From Rotaria socialis (taxonomy: Eukaryota > Rotifera > Eurotatoria > Philodinida > Philodinidae), in contig CAJNYU010003300.1 in the NCBI GenBank assembly GCA_905331475.1, positions 1 through 64,000 on the forward strand: a stretch of 64,000 bases of DNA. The letters are read 5' to 3'. The notes beneath the pieces were generated by a model, which was not told the DNA's origin, made no database searches, and was given only the letters and a program-made list of their open reading frames with translations. Below, piece by piece: positions 37,630 to 49,211 of this stretch. The position numbers and the translations under genes were made by a program. Numbering within the stretch: position 1 is the first letter of the stretch; each line of letters starts with the position of its first letter.

Positions 37630-38644
37630 ATATATATATATATACTTAATTGAATTGAGTGGTGAAAAACTAATAGGTTTGAATCCTGTGATAGTTTGTG
37701 AGTGTCAACATCATATTATTGTGACTCTTTTGGCTTTTGAATGCTAATGATAACCTATAAAATGAACTAGCACTAAAAATAAAACAGAATCAGTACAAGC
37801 ATCATGGTTCTGTAGAACGGGCAAGTAACAATGATCTAAACTGCGATGGACATCTGTTAAAGATAGTATCAATCAGATTTAATGGATAAAACAACATTGA
37901 ATATGAATAGCTACAGATATAGCAGTTTTTGTGTATTGTCAATATGGCAAAAAGTACTTTCGTGTAAAAGTCAGAAGAAGAAAAATTCTCTTAGTTGATC
38001 ATGACTTATCGAAACTAGGTCATTCATCCGTAAATAGAAACATAACAACAAGAGAATATGGGATAGAAAGACCATAACGAACTAATTACTAGAGAGTCTA
38101 ATTGAGTTGAGCTGCCATGGTCCTAGCTTTCGTTAAAACAACAATTAACTGACACGATAGTTCCGGTAATATAATTTACAGCCATAAAATAAATCTCCAT
38201 ATGTTAATAATAATACCGCAAAAACAGATCGATTGTCGAATAGCAACAGCTATTTTTAATCTACACAAAAAAATCAGTAAACAATAATAGCATTAAGAAC
38301 GAGAGAGAAAGAGAACAAAAATACGATGAGTGAAATTGAAAATCGTCTGTTAATGACAAAGGAGCTATTTGACTATTGTTTATGTTAGTTAAAAACATAT
38401 TATGCATTTAGTTTTAGCTTTATTCATACACTCGCATTCGTCTATTTTATTTAACCAATATTGATGCACAACACATATTTTTGACCTTTTATTAGCCATC
38501 TTGACTTAGTCTCTGATGAACGACATAAATGACAAACAAGTTGCATATAAAACGTGTTTCTATCAGTAATAGGTGAACCATGGAAAAAAAAGGAAGAAAT
38601 AAAATTAAGTGCGATGGCTATAAAAATATATGTGCATATACGGT
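37630..38644. other. Intergenic, no gene seen
   Basis: AT-rich, with no recognisable exon or structured repeat. Confidence 0.5.
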
Positions 38645-40924
38645 TTAATTGAAACGTAAATCATTATAATATTTAAGTAAACTGACAATACTGGTCTGGT
38701 CACTAGTCGCTGTACGTACAACACGTTGACGATCAGCTCGTTCAAAATTTGATCGTACAAGTTCATAATATTCACCATCGGATAATACTAATGAATTGAG
38801 CTTCACACAACGAATTCTATATATATATATATATATAAGTATTTCCAAATATCCATCAACAACAAGAGAAAAACAAACATACCGAATGTGATCAATAAAT
38901 TTCGAACTATTTTCATTCCATCTTAAAGTTTCTTGGTCCCATTGAATTTCTAAGCGTTCTAAATTTTGACATTCTTGTGCACATGATTCTAATATTTGAT
39001 CAATATGAATACGCGTAGATATTTTCTTAAACCAACCGAATGAAGTACCAATAACTACAATTCTGCAAAAGCAAAACGAAGAAATATTTTAAACTAGACA
39101 ATTTCGAAGTGATCTTACTTGACATTTTTCATATTTTTTATTGCATTAGTCCAAAATTGTTCGCTTACTTTTGGATTACCATAATAGGATATGCCACGTA
39201 ATTGTCGCCCATGTCGTTTAATAAATGTTGCTACAACTTCAAAATTAAGATTAACCGTATCGCTTAAATCGATAGCACGAATATGAGATAATTTGCCTTG
39301 ATCAATAAGTAGATCAAGAACCTTGAATTGATAGATTTCAATAGAAAATCATTGAGATCAAGACTCCTATATTTACCTGGTCGGTAAATCCATCACAATT
39401 AGGTACTGCTAAGTAAGTTAATTTAGGCATTCGTGCAAAAACATCTAATAGACATTGTTCTGATAAATCAGTAGATGATATATCCAGTTCACTAACAGAA
39501 GATGTTGCCCAATCAGCTGCTAACATATAGTTATCTTCAATAGCTATTAATAAAATAGTAAAATAAGTTAAACAATCAGTTCTATGTTTTTCATTTTAAA
39601 AAAAATACAAGTACCAGTATTTTGAAGTAGAAGACATTGCAGTTTTCTACAACGTTGTAATAAATTTTTAAAACTTGTACCTTTGACACGTGTACAAAAA
39701 TTTAATGCAAAACACTCCAAATGAATACAACCAGATGCAATAGTTTCTATATGATTATCATCAATAAAAAAAATACCATATAAATTGATGACCTATAAAT
39801 CATTATTTATGTTAATCATTACAAATACTCTAAACTCACTCGAAGATTAGGTGTTTGAACTTTTATTTTACTAATATTAATTGTTTCATAAACTTCTTCT
39901 TCAGCTTCAGTTGATTTCTCAATAGTACCTGAAGAGAAACAACAAAAGAAAAAATAATAACCACGCCATACAAGTGTTCTTTTTTCTCTTACCAATAATT
40001 TGTAACACTTCTAATGATGATAAATATGTATAGATACGTCTCATAAAGCCTTCAAGAAAAATAACTTCTGACAAACAGATGCAAAGCGCTTTAAGATTGC
40101 ACGGAAACATATTTAAATCATTAAAATCATGTAGCTGCATAGCTGTTGAAAAATCTAATGTTAAATATTTTAAATTCGGACATTTATTGGCTAATTCATG
40201 TAAAACATCAGATGTTATTAATTCCATTGGTAATTCGATAAATTGTAATGATAGAGCAAAACGATGACCAATTAAAGGAACAAATTGATCGAGATTTTTC
40301 ACATGTAAACCGTGATGTTCGGGACGAAGAAAAACTTGTTTCCATAATTTTGAATTTTGACTTAAACCACGCCATAAACGACAAACACGTGCACAACGTA
40401 ATAATTGTAGATGTGGTAAATAGGAAAATACTGATAGTAAAACTTTTTCTGGTAGAGAGTTGAAATCACGCTAAATAAAAATAAGAAAAGCAAAACATAG
40501 AATGACATCAAAATAGACGTTTGCTTATTTATTGTTGAAATATTTTAATCACTTTACGTGTTCGTCTTATCGTTGATGATTGATATTCCATTATTGTATA
40601 TCTGTATCTATTATATGGTAAATCTATAACACTTCTTATTTATATTAGCAAGGAGAGAGAGACAAGGATAGAAAAAAAATAGAATGTTAACAACAATTAT
40701 TAATACACATAAGTCATATCATCATTGTTGGTGGCTGCTTATTTTCTTTCGGATGATTTACAGACATAAATATACATATATATATATATATATATATATC
40801 CATATAAGGTTTATATGGGTCGTTTTGGAAATAAAATGTTTTCATGATAACAAATTACCTGTATTTCTCGTTCTGGTAAACAGCTAGGTCTCTTCTTAAA
40901 AAGTTGAACCGAAGTACTATTCAT
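38645..40924 (-). CDS. F-box/leucine-rich-repeat protein
   Basis: Eight exons join in phase (40924-40859, 40470-39993, 39928-39840, 39792-39615, 39543-39377, 39321-39119, 39062-38883, 38816-38645) to give 510 residues. The F-box spans about 24-70 (LPEKVLLSVFSYLPHLQLLR, CARVCRLWRGL). The rest is a series of cysteine-type LRRs (CPNLKYLTLDFS, CIHLECFALNFC, VSELDISSTDLSEQCLLDVF, QNLERLEIQWD). The end, NFERADRQRVVRTATS...NYNDL-like, is strongly conserved in animal F-box/LRR proteins I have seen, but I do not give a symbol. F-box proteins link substrates to the SCF (SKP1-CUL1) ubiquitin ligase, with the LRRs binding substrate. Exon 1 is short (22 codons) and separated by a 388-nt intron. Confidence 0.93.
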
Positions 40925-42424
40925 TTCAGTTAAATTTTGTTATCAATGATTAAATCTATTGCATCGATATTTTGTTATCTTCTCAGATCTATGCAGATGG
41001 TATTTCTGGCATAGGGTTTTGATGCTTTTCTGGTTTCTAAACGCGTTTTTTGCTATCCTTATCTTTTAATGTCCATGTACATTTACCGACCAAATAACGC
41101 CTATTAGTACAATGCAAAATGAAATTGTTTTGCATCAAATTAATCTAATCACAATTACAATACTAAGGTCATTTTTGTTTGGTTATTGTTGATAGAGCAA
41201 TAGCTATTGATCCAGAGATACTTTTGTCAAACTAGGCAATAAAAACCTCTAATACTCTATAGTACAAGCCACAAATAAATATACACGTAAACAATTGTTG
41301 GTATTTTCTTCGATAATATTATCGAACAGTAAGTAAAAGCCATCTGTAAGAAATAAGTAAGATATTTGGGAAAGGAAATCCATTGATCTTCTAACGAGAA
41401 CTATGTTCTTACTTCCTGTTTAGGAAATAAAAACAAATATTTGTAATCAAGAATAGGAAATCAAAAATAGAATCGAATTTTTCTCTTTCACATCATAATA
41501 ATGTACGTCTTACGTCACTGTAACAAAAGCAATTTATATTCCCATCAACATTCGATAGTATTATATATAATTATCCCAAGAGACTCCAGTTGTATACTAG
41601 TGATTGGATGATTTTGATTCGTAATGAAGAGCTAGAAATCAGATAAGAACTAATAACATATATCTATATACGTATTTCTTTTTATCTAAACGCAAGAGAC
41701 AATTTGCCTAAATTACAATGATTAGTCTATTATATTATAAGCAGCACAAGAATTATATCAAGAAAACTGTTTAGTCTCACTTTTATTCGATTTCGTAACC
41801 GCTGAGTTTTATTATGTCCATCTCCGAAGTTTGTATCGTCATCGTTTTCTCCAACAGAAAGTCTATGACCCCATGCTTCATGCGCAATGATGGAGAAAGC
41901 TGCTGTTGGATTCGACATTGTAAATCGACGAAGTTCCATCGCAACTTTTCTTATTTTTTTGTTCTCATATCAAATCAATATCCATTTATCATTTGTTTAT
42001 ATCTTGCTATCATGCATTCTCGTAGAATTAAACATCATTAGAAAAAAGGCGGTGCCAGAAAAAAATATGAAGACATGACCCAAGAACAGAAGGAAAAAGC
42101 ATGCATCCACAGCTATTCTCCAGTTTCATCCTCGATTTTCTTGTTCATGATCGATCACAGAGAACTTATCGACTGTACGACATATCATATACACTCTCGC
42201 ACATGTTGTTATGATTCTTCACTAACTGGAAATGTCACATTACTGTGAGAAAACATTGATCTAGAGAATAATACGCCATTTATTCATGTTAGATAATAAA
42301 AAAAGAAAACAGAAAAGATCCGAAATCCAATAAGTGTTATCTGCACCATAAAACACAATAATTATCTCATGGACACAAACACCAGATTAATAAAATATAT
42401 TAATATAATAAAAAAGAAATCAAT
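40925..42424. other. Intergenic, no supported gene
   Basis: It contains a 69-codon minus-strand ORF at 41730-41939 followed by a possible donor, but no partner exon convinces. Otherwise AT-rich. Confidence 0.45.
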
Positions 42425-43353
42425 CTATGTAGATGCTGGTGTATGACTTTTTGTTCCATGTTTTAGAACGTAATGGGATGTTGGCAGAATGCGCGCAAGG
42501 AAATCGAGTTGATGCGTTTGAAACTGGAAGAAAAACAAAGTATTAAATGACATTATTTGTTTAACAAGAAAAAAAGATATATGTACAGCTGGTCGATCAG
42601 GCATTGTACGTCGTTGATGATCACTGCCGAATATAACAGTATTTTCTGGTAAAGTTTCATTTGTTGTCAGTGAACACATTGAACCAATAACACAGCCACT
42701 TGTCAATGTAACGCTACGACCAACTTGAGCTAATCCAAATTAAATTGAATTTATTACTGAAAAAGAAAAGAATAAACTATCAACCTACCTTTACATTCGA
42801 GAATATTATTATCGCCAACTTTGAGAGCTTCACACACTAAGAGATGAAAAAATAAACTTCATGGAAGTAAAATTAACAGTAGAATAACCTACGTGAGCCG
42901 ACTTCGAAGACATTATTATTCCCTATTATCATAACAACTTGATTCATTTGATCTTTATCAATACCGGATGGGAATCTAGTAAATGAAAACATATTTATTT
43001 AAAACAAAAAAGATATTCAAATGGTTCCAATTACCGATTAGCTATAACGCATTGCTCTTCAATAAGATTTCCATCGCCGATAAAAATTGGACCAGCCTCA
43101 GCAATTATACTCGCACCTGGATGTATAATAGTTTTACTTCCTAGATGTTATTAACAAGAGTGAATGATTTTTTTGTTTAAATCTCTTTTGAAAATATATA
43201 CCGATAGAAATTTCTCCTACTAATTGAAGACGCTCTTCACAAACATATGCACCTGGTGCTATTGTAACTTGATAACTAAAAGATTTTATGAATAATTCAA
43301 ATCATTTTTAAATAGTATTCGTTTTCTTACCCAGTATTAATGGCAGGACACAT
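42425..43353 (-). CDS. DCTN6: Dynactin subunit 6 (p27)
   Basis: Seven exons join in phase (43353-43331, 43275-43202, 43140-43035, 42975-42893, 42836-42789, 42729-42587, 42523-42425) to give 191 residues, the same size as animal DCTN6. The sequence is a left-handed beta-helix of hexapeptide repeats: [70 protein letters not shown]. The C-terminal cap is [19 protein letters not shown]6 sits in the pointed-end complex of dynactin with DCTN5, ARP11 and p62 and helps dynein attach cargo. The first exon codes for only seven residues. A 3' splice site lies 24 nt upstream of the ATG with no coding exon before it, a possible trans-splice acceptor. Confidence 0.96.
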
Positions 43354-45614
43354 CGTAGTTCTGTTTTTATCTGAGCACTGAATAAAAACTGAAAAGAAAT
43401 CATTGGTGACTCATCCAATGATCGTATTGGACCTTTTCTTCATCAGTGACATCTTTTCTATGTCACAGCTGTGCGGATTTTCATATATATATATCAGTTA
43501 ATTTAATCGACATATTTGACAGATCACTAATACTGTTCCTGTTAATGTTTCATCTATGCCTCAGAAGACATTATTCGACGATTGCAGACATAGATATCAC
43601 ATCTATTCAAATATGGTTCTAATAATAAAGCGTTGGTCATCAGACATTAGTTTCAGCGACGGGTAATTTGATCTGAAACTCAAACAGATAGGAAGTACAG
43701 TGATGAGACTAACATGCAATTATATACGAAAAAATCTTTTTGTTGAAGAAAGTGCGATAAGTAATTATGAACATTTCAGACAACTGTGACCTATTTTTTA
43801 GCAAATTTTTATCGATATTATTGGAAACAGAATTTCGATACTACAAAGATTTGAGTTAGGCATGATTATAAATTAAATAAACAATTTCTCATTGAAAACG
43901 CGAGTCTATCGATGATCACGTACGTTCTTCTTAGATTTTGGCATTGAATGTACATCCTTTCTATTGCACAATGTCACTGGAACAGAGCTTAACAGTTGGT
44001 GTGACACATGTGCAGGGACTCTCCAACGATTTTTTCAGTAACGCAGCTGTCAAAGCTAAATTATGCATACTGTTTACATCAAGACTAATGTGTATATTTC
44101 TGCAACAAGGAAGCTAATGTTCATGAGTCTCATTCGAATCAAGAGTAGAACATAAAGTTGTGTGCACGGTGTACATATGAAAACTATATCGAGACTTGAT
44201 TAGCCAAGACTATGTCGTGCTGTTCTTAAAGCATAAAATACACAGAAAAAAAGCGCTGATAGTGCTGGCTAATTTTTCATAGTCTCACGACAGAGTAAAA
44301 CTATCAGAAAAAGCGATGAAACCTAACACGCAATGTTGTGCAAGTCTTTACGTTAATATATCAAAGCATTCTTTAATCTCATTTGAAGCAATCACCATGA
44401 CCATGATTGCTTTAGGTATTATCCGTCGAAACTTATCAAACACGGCTTTTGTTTTCGTTCTAAACGCGAACATCTCGCATTAGTCACTATATCACATTAC
44501 AATATAAGCTTGAAGTCAATGACGTCAGAGAGCACACGTTGCATACAAGTCAATATTGAATTGAAAACGAGAAGGAGATAAAAGTGGTTATCCAGATTCA
44601 TTATTCTCATCGGCTGGAACTATTTGCAGTGTATTTGTATGACAGGTACCAGTCACTTTTTTGTTGATAGTTAAAAATCACATTGAATCGTCGTCTACCG
44701 ACATCTATAACCTATTTTTTATCTCGTATTACTGTTTTTCGATTTTCATTAGTTGAGAATATTTACTCTCTCTCCTTCCCTGCATATTTTATGTGAAAAC
44801 GAAACCAATAGATAGTGGAATAATTCTGTTTCTTGTTGCAAGAAAATTCCAGCGTAATGCAATCAAATACAGTTCAGTTCATAGTCAATAGATGGTAGTC
44901 TTCTTCTTCTTATCTGTATTGAATAGGTAGAATAAACTAAACGTCATAGTTGGAAGCGATAGTGATCAGAAACGGTCACACATTTTTCTCTCCGTATCAT
45001 CTGATTATAACATGATAAAAAATGCCTTTGTGTTTCTTTTCTCAAAAAAAGTGCAACATTACATTCATTTGAGAGCGGGAACAGCAGCTTTAATCTGAAA
45101 GGTTACCCTGGAGAAATCAGCATGATGAATTGTTCGTTTGTTCTTTCTTTGTTCTCAATACTTTTGCATTATTATTTGAATAAAGCTGTTGCGTATATTA
45201 TAAAATATTCTTATCATTCAAAGTAAATTGTAAAAGTAACTTCATGTCGCCGATCTGTTTCGTATTCTCTTTCTTGTGTTGTGCTTCTTTCGGCATCATC
45301 AAATATGTCTTAGTGATAGGATAAGAACAAAAAAGTTTTCGAACTTTTAATATATATCTCGTTCTGTGAATTAAATCGAAGCTTTATACGCCTATGTATG
45401 TATGTGTTGTCTTTTTCTTTTTCTTTTTCTTTTTCTCGTTTATATAGATACTATTGTTCATAGTCTATTAAAATGAATGAATCAAATATAATCACGAATG
45501 CTCTCCTCGGTATATATTTATAAATGACGCTCATTTAACTTATAACATATATAAGGTATCGAAAAGCTTCCTTGAAAAAAATACTCTGACATTTCATGGA
45601 CTGGCATTTTTGTA
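43354..45614. other. Intergenic between DCTN6 and MGAT2
   Basis: About 2.2 kb separating divergently transcribed genes. No exon or clear repeat was recognised apart from pyrimidine tracts (TTTTTC repeats near 45410-45436). It probably carries the MGAT2 promoter. Confidence 0.5.
43378..43398 (-). promoter_or_regulatory. 3' splice site upstream of DCTN6 start
   Basis: Read on the minus strand, TTTTTATTCAG ends at 43378 and is followed by a 24-nt leader and the ATG at 43353. It may close a 5' UTR intron or accept a spliced leader. Confidence 0.4.
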
Positions 45615-48600
45615 ATGATAGTCATGCTTCATATTTTTCGATACCGCTGTATTATGCTTCGTTACATTATTCTTTGGTTATTTATAATGACAATGATAAA
45701 ATTAACAATAACATTTTACGATGATTTACAACAACAATCAATCGATAGTACTTCATTAGCACTACCATTTGATGATGACGACTTAAATAAAGATAAAAAA
45801 CAAGATTCCTTCAATTTAACAATGAATGAAAGTCAATATGTCAATGCAACAGCTACTAATCGAACAGTCATAGAATATTATCGTGAATATGTTCAAAGAA
45901 AAAATCAAGAACAATTTATGCGTAATAAACACTTATTTTCATTAACAACAACACGATATATTTTATTGGTGCAAGTGCATACACGAGTTGTTTATTTAAA
46001 GAAATTTATTGAAATGTTAAAAGATGTTCAAGCAATTAATCAAACATTACTTATATTTAGTCATGACTTTATTGACGCCGAGATAAATGTGCTTGTAACA
46101 AATATTAAGTTTGTTCCGGTAATAGGAAATTATAAAGATTTTCAAGTAGATTTGACAGTGTTATATAACCTCTTATAGTTTTTTCGCAAAAGTGGTTTTC
46201 AAATTTGATCCATTCAAATATCACTTATAAGTTAATAGAAATTGTCAAGACAAATATATTCCGATTCACATCATATCACTGTTTGCTAGAAGATATATTG
46301 AATGTATGCCAATAAATCCTTAGACAGACAATATAATTTATTGTAGATTTTTTTGCGTTGAAATCTTGTGAGCAATAAATTTTATGAAATCGAAAAAGAA
46401 ACACAATAAATTTAGGTGAATATAATTCATTATCAGATCAATGCTTTCGTTGGTCGCGTTTAAGAACAGTGTTGATTGCGTAAAAAGTACTTTTTATTGC
46501 CATTCGAAAAGTAAAAGTTTTATAGATTTTATTTGACGATCCTTTTTTAATTACTACTGGAAAATCGAATATTTTAAAGAAATTCAATTTCAATTATTAT
46601 TAATTTAGGTGATTCAAATTTTTTATCCATTTTCCCAACAACTTTATCCTGATGAATTCCCTGGTCTTGATCCAAATGATTGCCCACGTGATATCGCTAA
46701 GCATAGGTAAATATAGGAACTATTCTCTAAGTAACTATTGTGGTTAAATTTTTCGTCGAAAATCTTTTACAGACGTTCAAAGATACTCGCTGAACGCCAA
46801 AGGTGGGTTAAAAATGTTCTATCGAGTAAAAACTGAAAACAATGTATGAAAATTTTTCTGTGTGATTTATTTTTCTAACGTCTTTTAAATACTTAGACTA
46901 AGCAGAAAATTTTGTTTTTTATTTTTTACTTTTCAACTAACATTTAATTTGTAATGAATTTTTTCTAAAATAGTTTTCAAATTTTTAGAGCTTTGTCCAG
47001 TCGATGTAAAAACGCACCATATCCAGATAAATACGGGCATTATAGAGAAGTTTCTATTGTACAAATAAAACATCATTGGTGGTGGAAAGTGAGTTATATG
47101 TTTTTATTTTTTATTTCTATGCCAATGACTGATGCTTTTTGAATCGATACTGTAAATATCAAGTCTTTCAATTCTTGATCTTTTTAGAATCTGAAATTCA
47201 AATGAAAAATAGATGAGTGAGTATTTGCTAGAGAGAGAAAAACCGTATAAGGAAGGTATGCTGAGTAGTTATGAAAGCTGACAAATATTTGTTTTCTTTT
47301 CTTTATATTATTTTTATTACGAACTTAAAAGTGAGAGAGGTCGTCAATGTTTTAAGAAATGAAAGACAAACATAATCAATTTTTCGGATCAATCGGTATA
47401 TGAAGCTCAAAATCTGCTCTAGACTTAGAAAAAGTGAAATCTACCGATTTCACACAGGACACAATACAGGCTCATTTGAATTCTTAGGATAAAGAAAATC
47501 AGGTTTTTTCTCTAAAATTGATCATCGTTAAAATCCTTGTGAATTCATCTACTGACATTTAGTTATGACAGGGGTGACACTACTATTATGCATGATAAAG
47601 TATAATAGGTGAATGAAATGCTTGGAGATGATAAATCACAGAAAAGAATTAAGGCACAACCATTGACAAGGCATGTTATTGGAAATGTGAGACATACTTT
47701 GGGTGTGTTGTAGACTTGCATTCATATCATCAAGATACAGAAACGGTTTGCTTATTAATAACAAATCAATTTATCTTAACTAAAAATAAACTTCACCTTG
47801 TCAACAAATAGAATTCGTTCTCTTCAATTGATATTATCGAAAATAGTTACCCATATATTTTGTCGTTTTCAATCGCTGAAAGGAATTAACAAGTTTTGAC
47901 CGTAATATAAATTGTGCATAAAAATAACTCAAATAAAATGGTAATCAACATTCATATGCTCTGGATATTTTGCTTATATACCAACATCTACTTTGAGTAT
48001 TCATTTGAGCATGAACAAGATATATTTCATTCGGCTGTAATCTTGTTTATTATTGATTCAAAACAATTCAGATCGATATATAGTTATGAGAAATGTGCTT
48101 AACGTGTATTTCTAGACAATAGAAAGATTTTTGCTAATATTTATCATAAATTCCATAGCGACTCTTACGGCTTTACAATTTTGAAGACAATTTTGATCGT
48201 CGGTCATGTTCTTAAAAATACTATTCTTCATCTTTTAGTTGAACTATGTCTTTAATTCAATCCAAGTGCTACAAAATCGTTCCGATCTTCTAGTACTTTT
48301 ACTTGAAGAAGATTTTTATTTATCACCTGATGCACTATTTTTTCTGAAAAAAATGGAAAATGAAAAAGAACGGTAAATTAAAAATTGAATAATTTGCTTC
48401 TTAAAAATTTTTAAATTTCTGTTTTTTCAAAGAATTTGCCCTGAATGTCTAATATACACTTTGGGCAATCTAGAAAAATCTGGTCGACAATTCAATAATA
48501 TTGGATCTAAAGTACGACAAATAAAAGCTTCTAATAAAAACTTTGAACAATTTTCCGTAGGTTTCTATTGCATATTGGCATGCCAGATATAATTTGGGCA

Positions 48601-49088
48601 TGACAATTACCTATTCGTTTTGGTGCTCCATAGTAAAACATGCTGAAGCGTTCTGTAATGTCGACGATTACAATTGGGATTGGTCCCTTGTCTATTTAGC
48701 ACAAAAACATTTCAATTATCCTCGTGTTATTTGGTCAACTTCTGCTCGAGTTATTCATCTTGGTTCATGGTAAAATAATCAACAACAAAAAAACGCTTTT
48801 TGTTTGTAAAAATATTGATTTATAATTATTTTTAGTGGTATACATCATAAAAAAACTTGCTCAAATCAATCGGATATAGCTCGATGGGATGAAACTAAAA
48901 AATTTTATGAAACTAATCAACAGTATTTATTTCCAAAAAAACCTCTTACCATACATGCTAAATATGAAGCAAAACGTCCACTTAAACAAATCAATGGCGG
49001 ATGGTCGGATGTTCGAGATCGACAATTATGTCTGTCATTTGCATTAAAAAATACAAAAGATATATCACAAATAAATATAAAAGATTAA
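45615..49088 (+). CDS. MGAT2: MGAT2: alpha-1,6-mannoside beta-1,2-GlcNAc transferase II, with a possible frame lesion
   Basis: Exons are 45615-46118, 46609-46706, 46773-46802, 46989-47088, 48239-48372, 48433-48556, about 48588-48769 and 48836-49088. A type II Golgi anchor (about residues 14-33) precedes a stem with NLT, NES and NAT sites. The catalytic domain keeps GnT-II signatures: LLIFSHDFIDAEIN, FPGLDPNDCPRD, YGHYREVSIVQIKHHWWWK, the metal-site EED (LLEEDFYLSPD), DDYNWDWSL, CGIHHKKTC and NGGWSDVRDRQLC. The enzyme adds the second antenna GlcNAc that starts complex N-glycans. Two oddities stand out. Exon 3 is a 30-nt microexon (RSKILAERQR). The exon 6/7 junction does not close: the only GT-AG pair removes just 30 nt and leaves the frame one base off. 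Intron 4 is 1150 nt. Confidence 0.88.
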
Positions 49089-49171
49089 TAGCTGGTTTTA
49101 ACTGTTTTTCTTTATTTCTGTAAAATCGCCTAATTTAAATTTAAATTTCTTAAATGTAAATTTGTTGTTGT

Positions 49172-49192
49172 TTTGTTTGTATACTTCTTTAG
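49172..49192 (+). promoter_or_regulatory. 3' splice site in the MGAT2-CRAT gap
   Basis: A pyrimidine-rich run ending TACTTCTTTAG at 49192 lies 19 nt before the CRAT ATG and 104 nt after the MGAT2 stop, with no upstream donor or exon that would pair with it in cis. It is a candidate spliced-leader acceptor. Confidence 0.5.
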
Positions 49193-49211
49193 ATAATTAA
49201 TTTTTGTAAAA

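Noticed and set aside
37670..37700. tRNA T-arm-like sequence GGTTTGAATCC
   Set aside because: No acceptor stem, D arm or anticodon arm at the right spacing.
41730..41939. Minus-strand ORF beginning MELRRFTMSNPTAAFSIIAH, with a HEAWGH motif and a possible donor
   Set aside because: HEAWGH is not the HExxH zinc motif pattern in a protease context, and no downstream exon could be joined convincingly.
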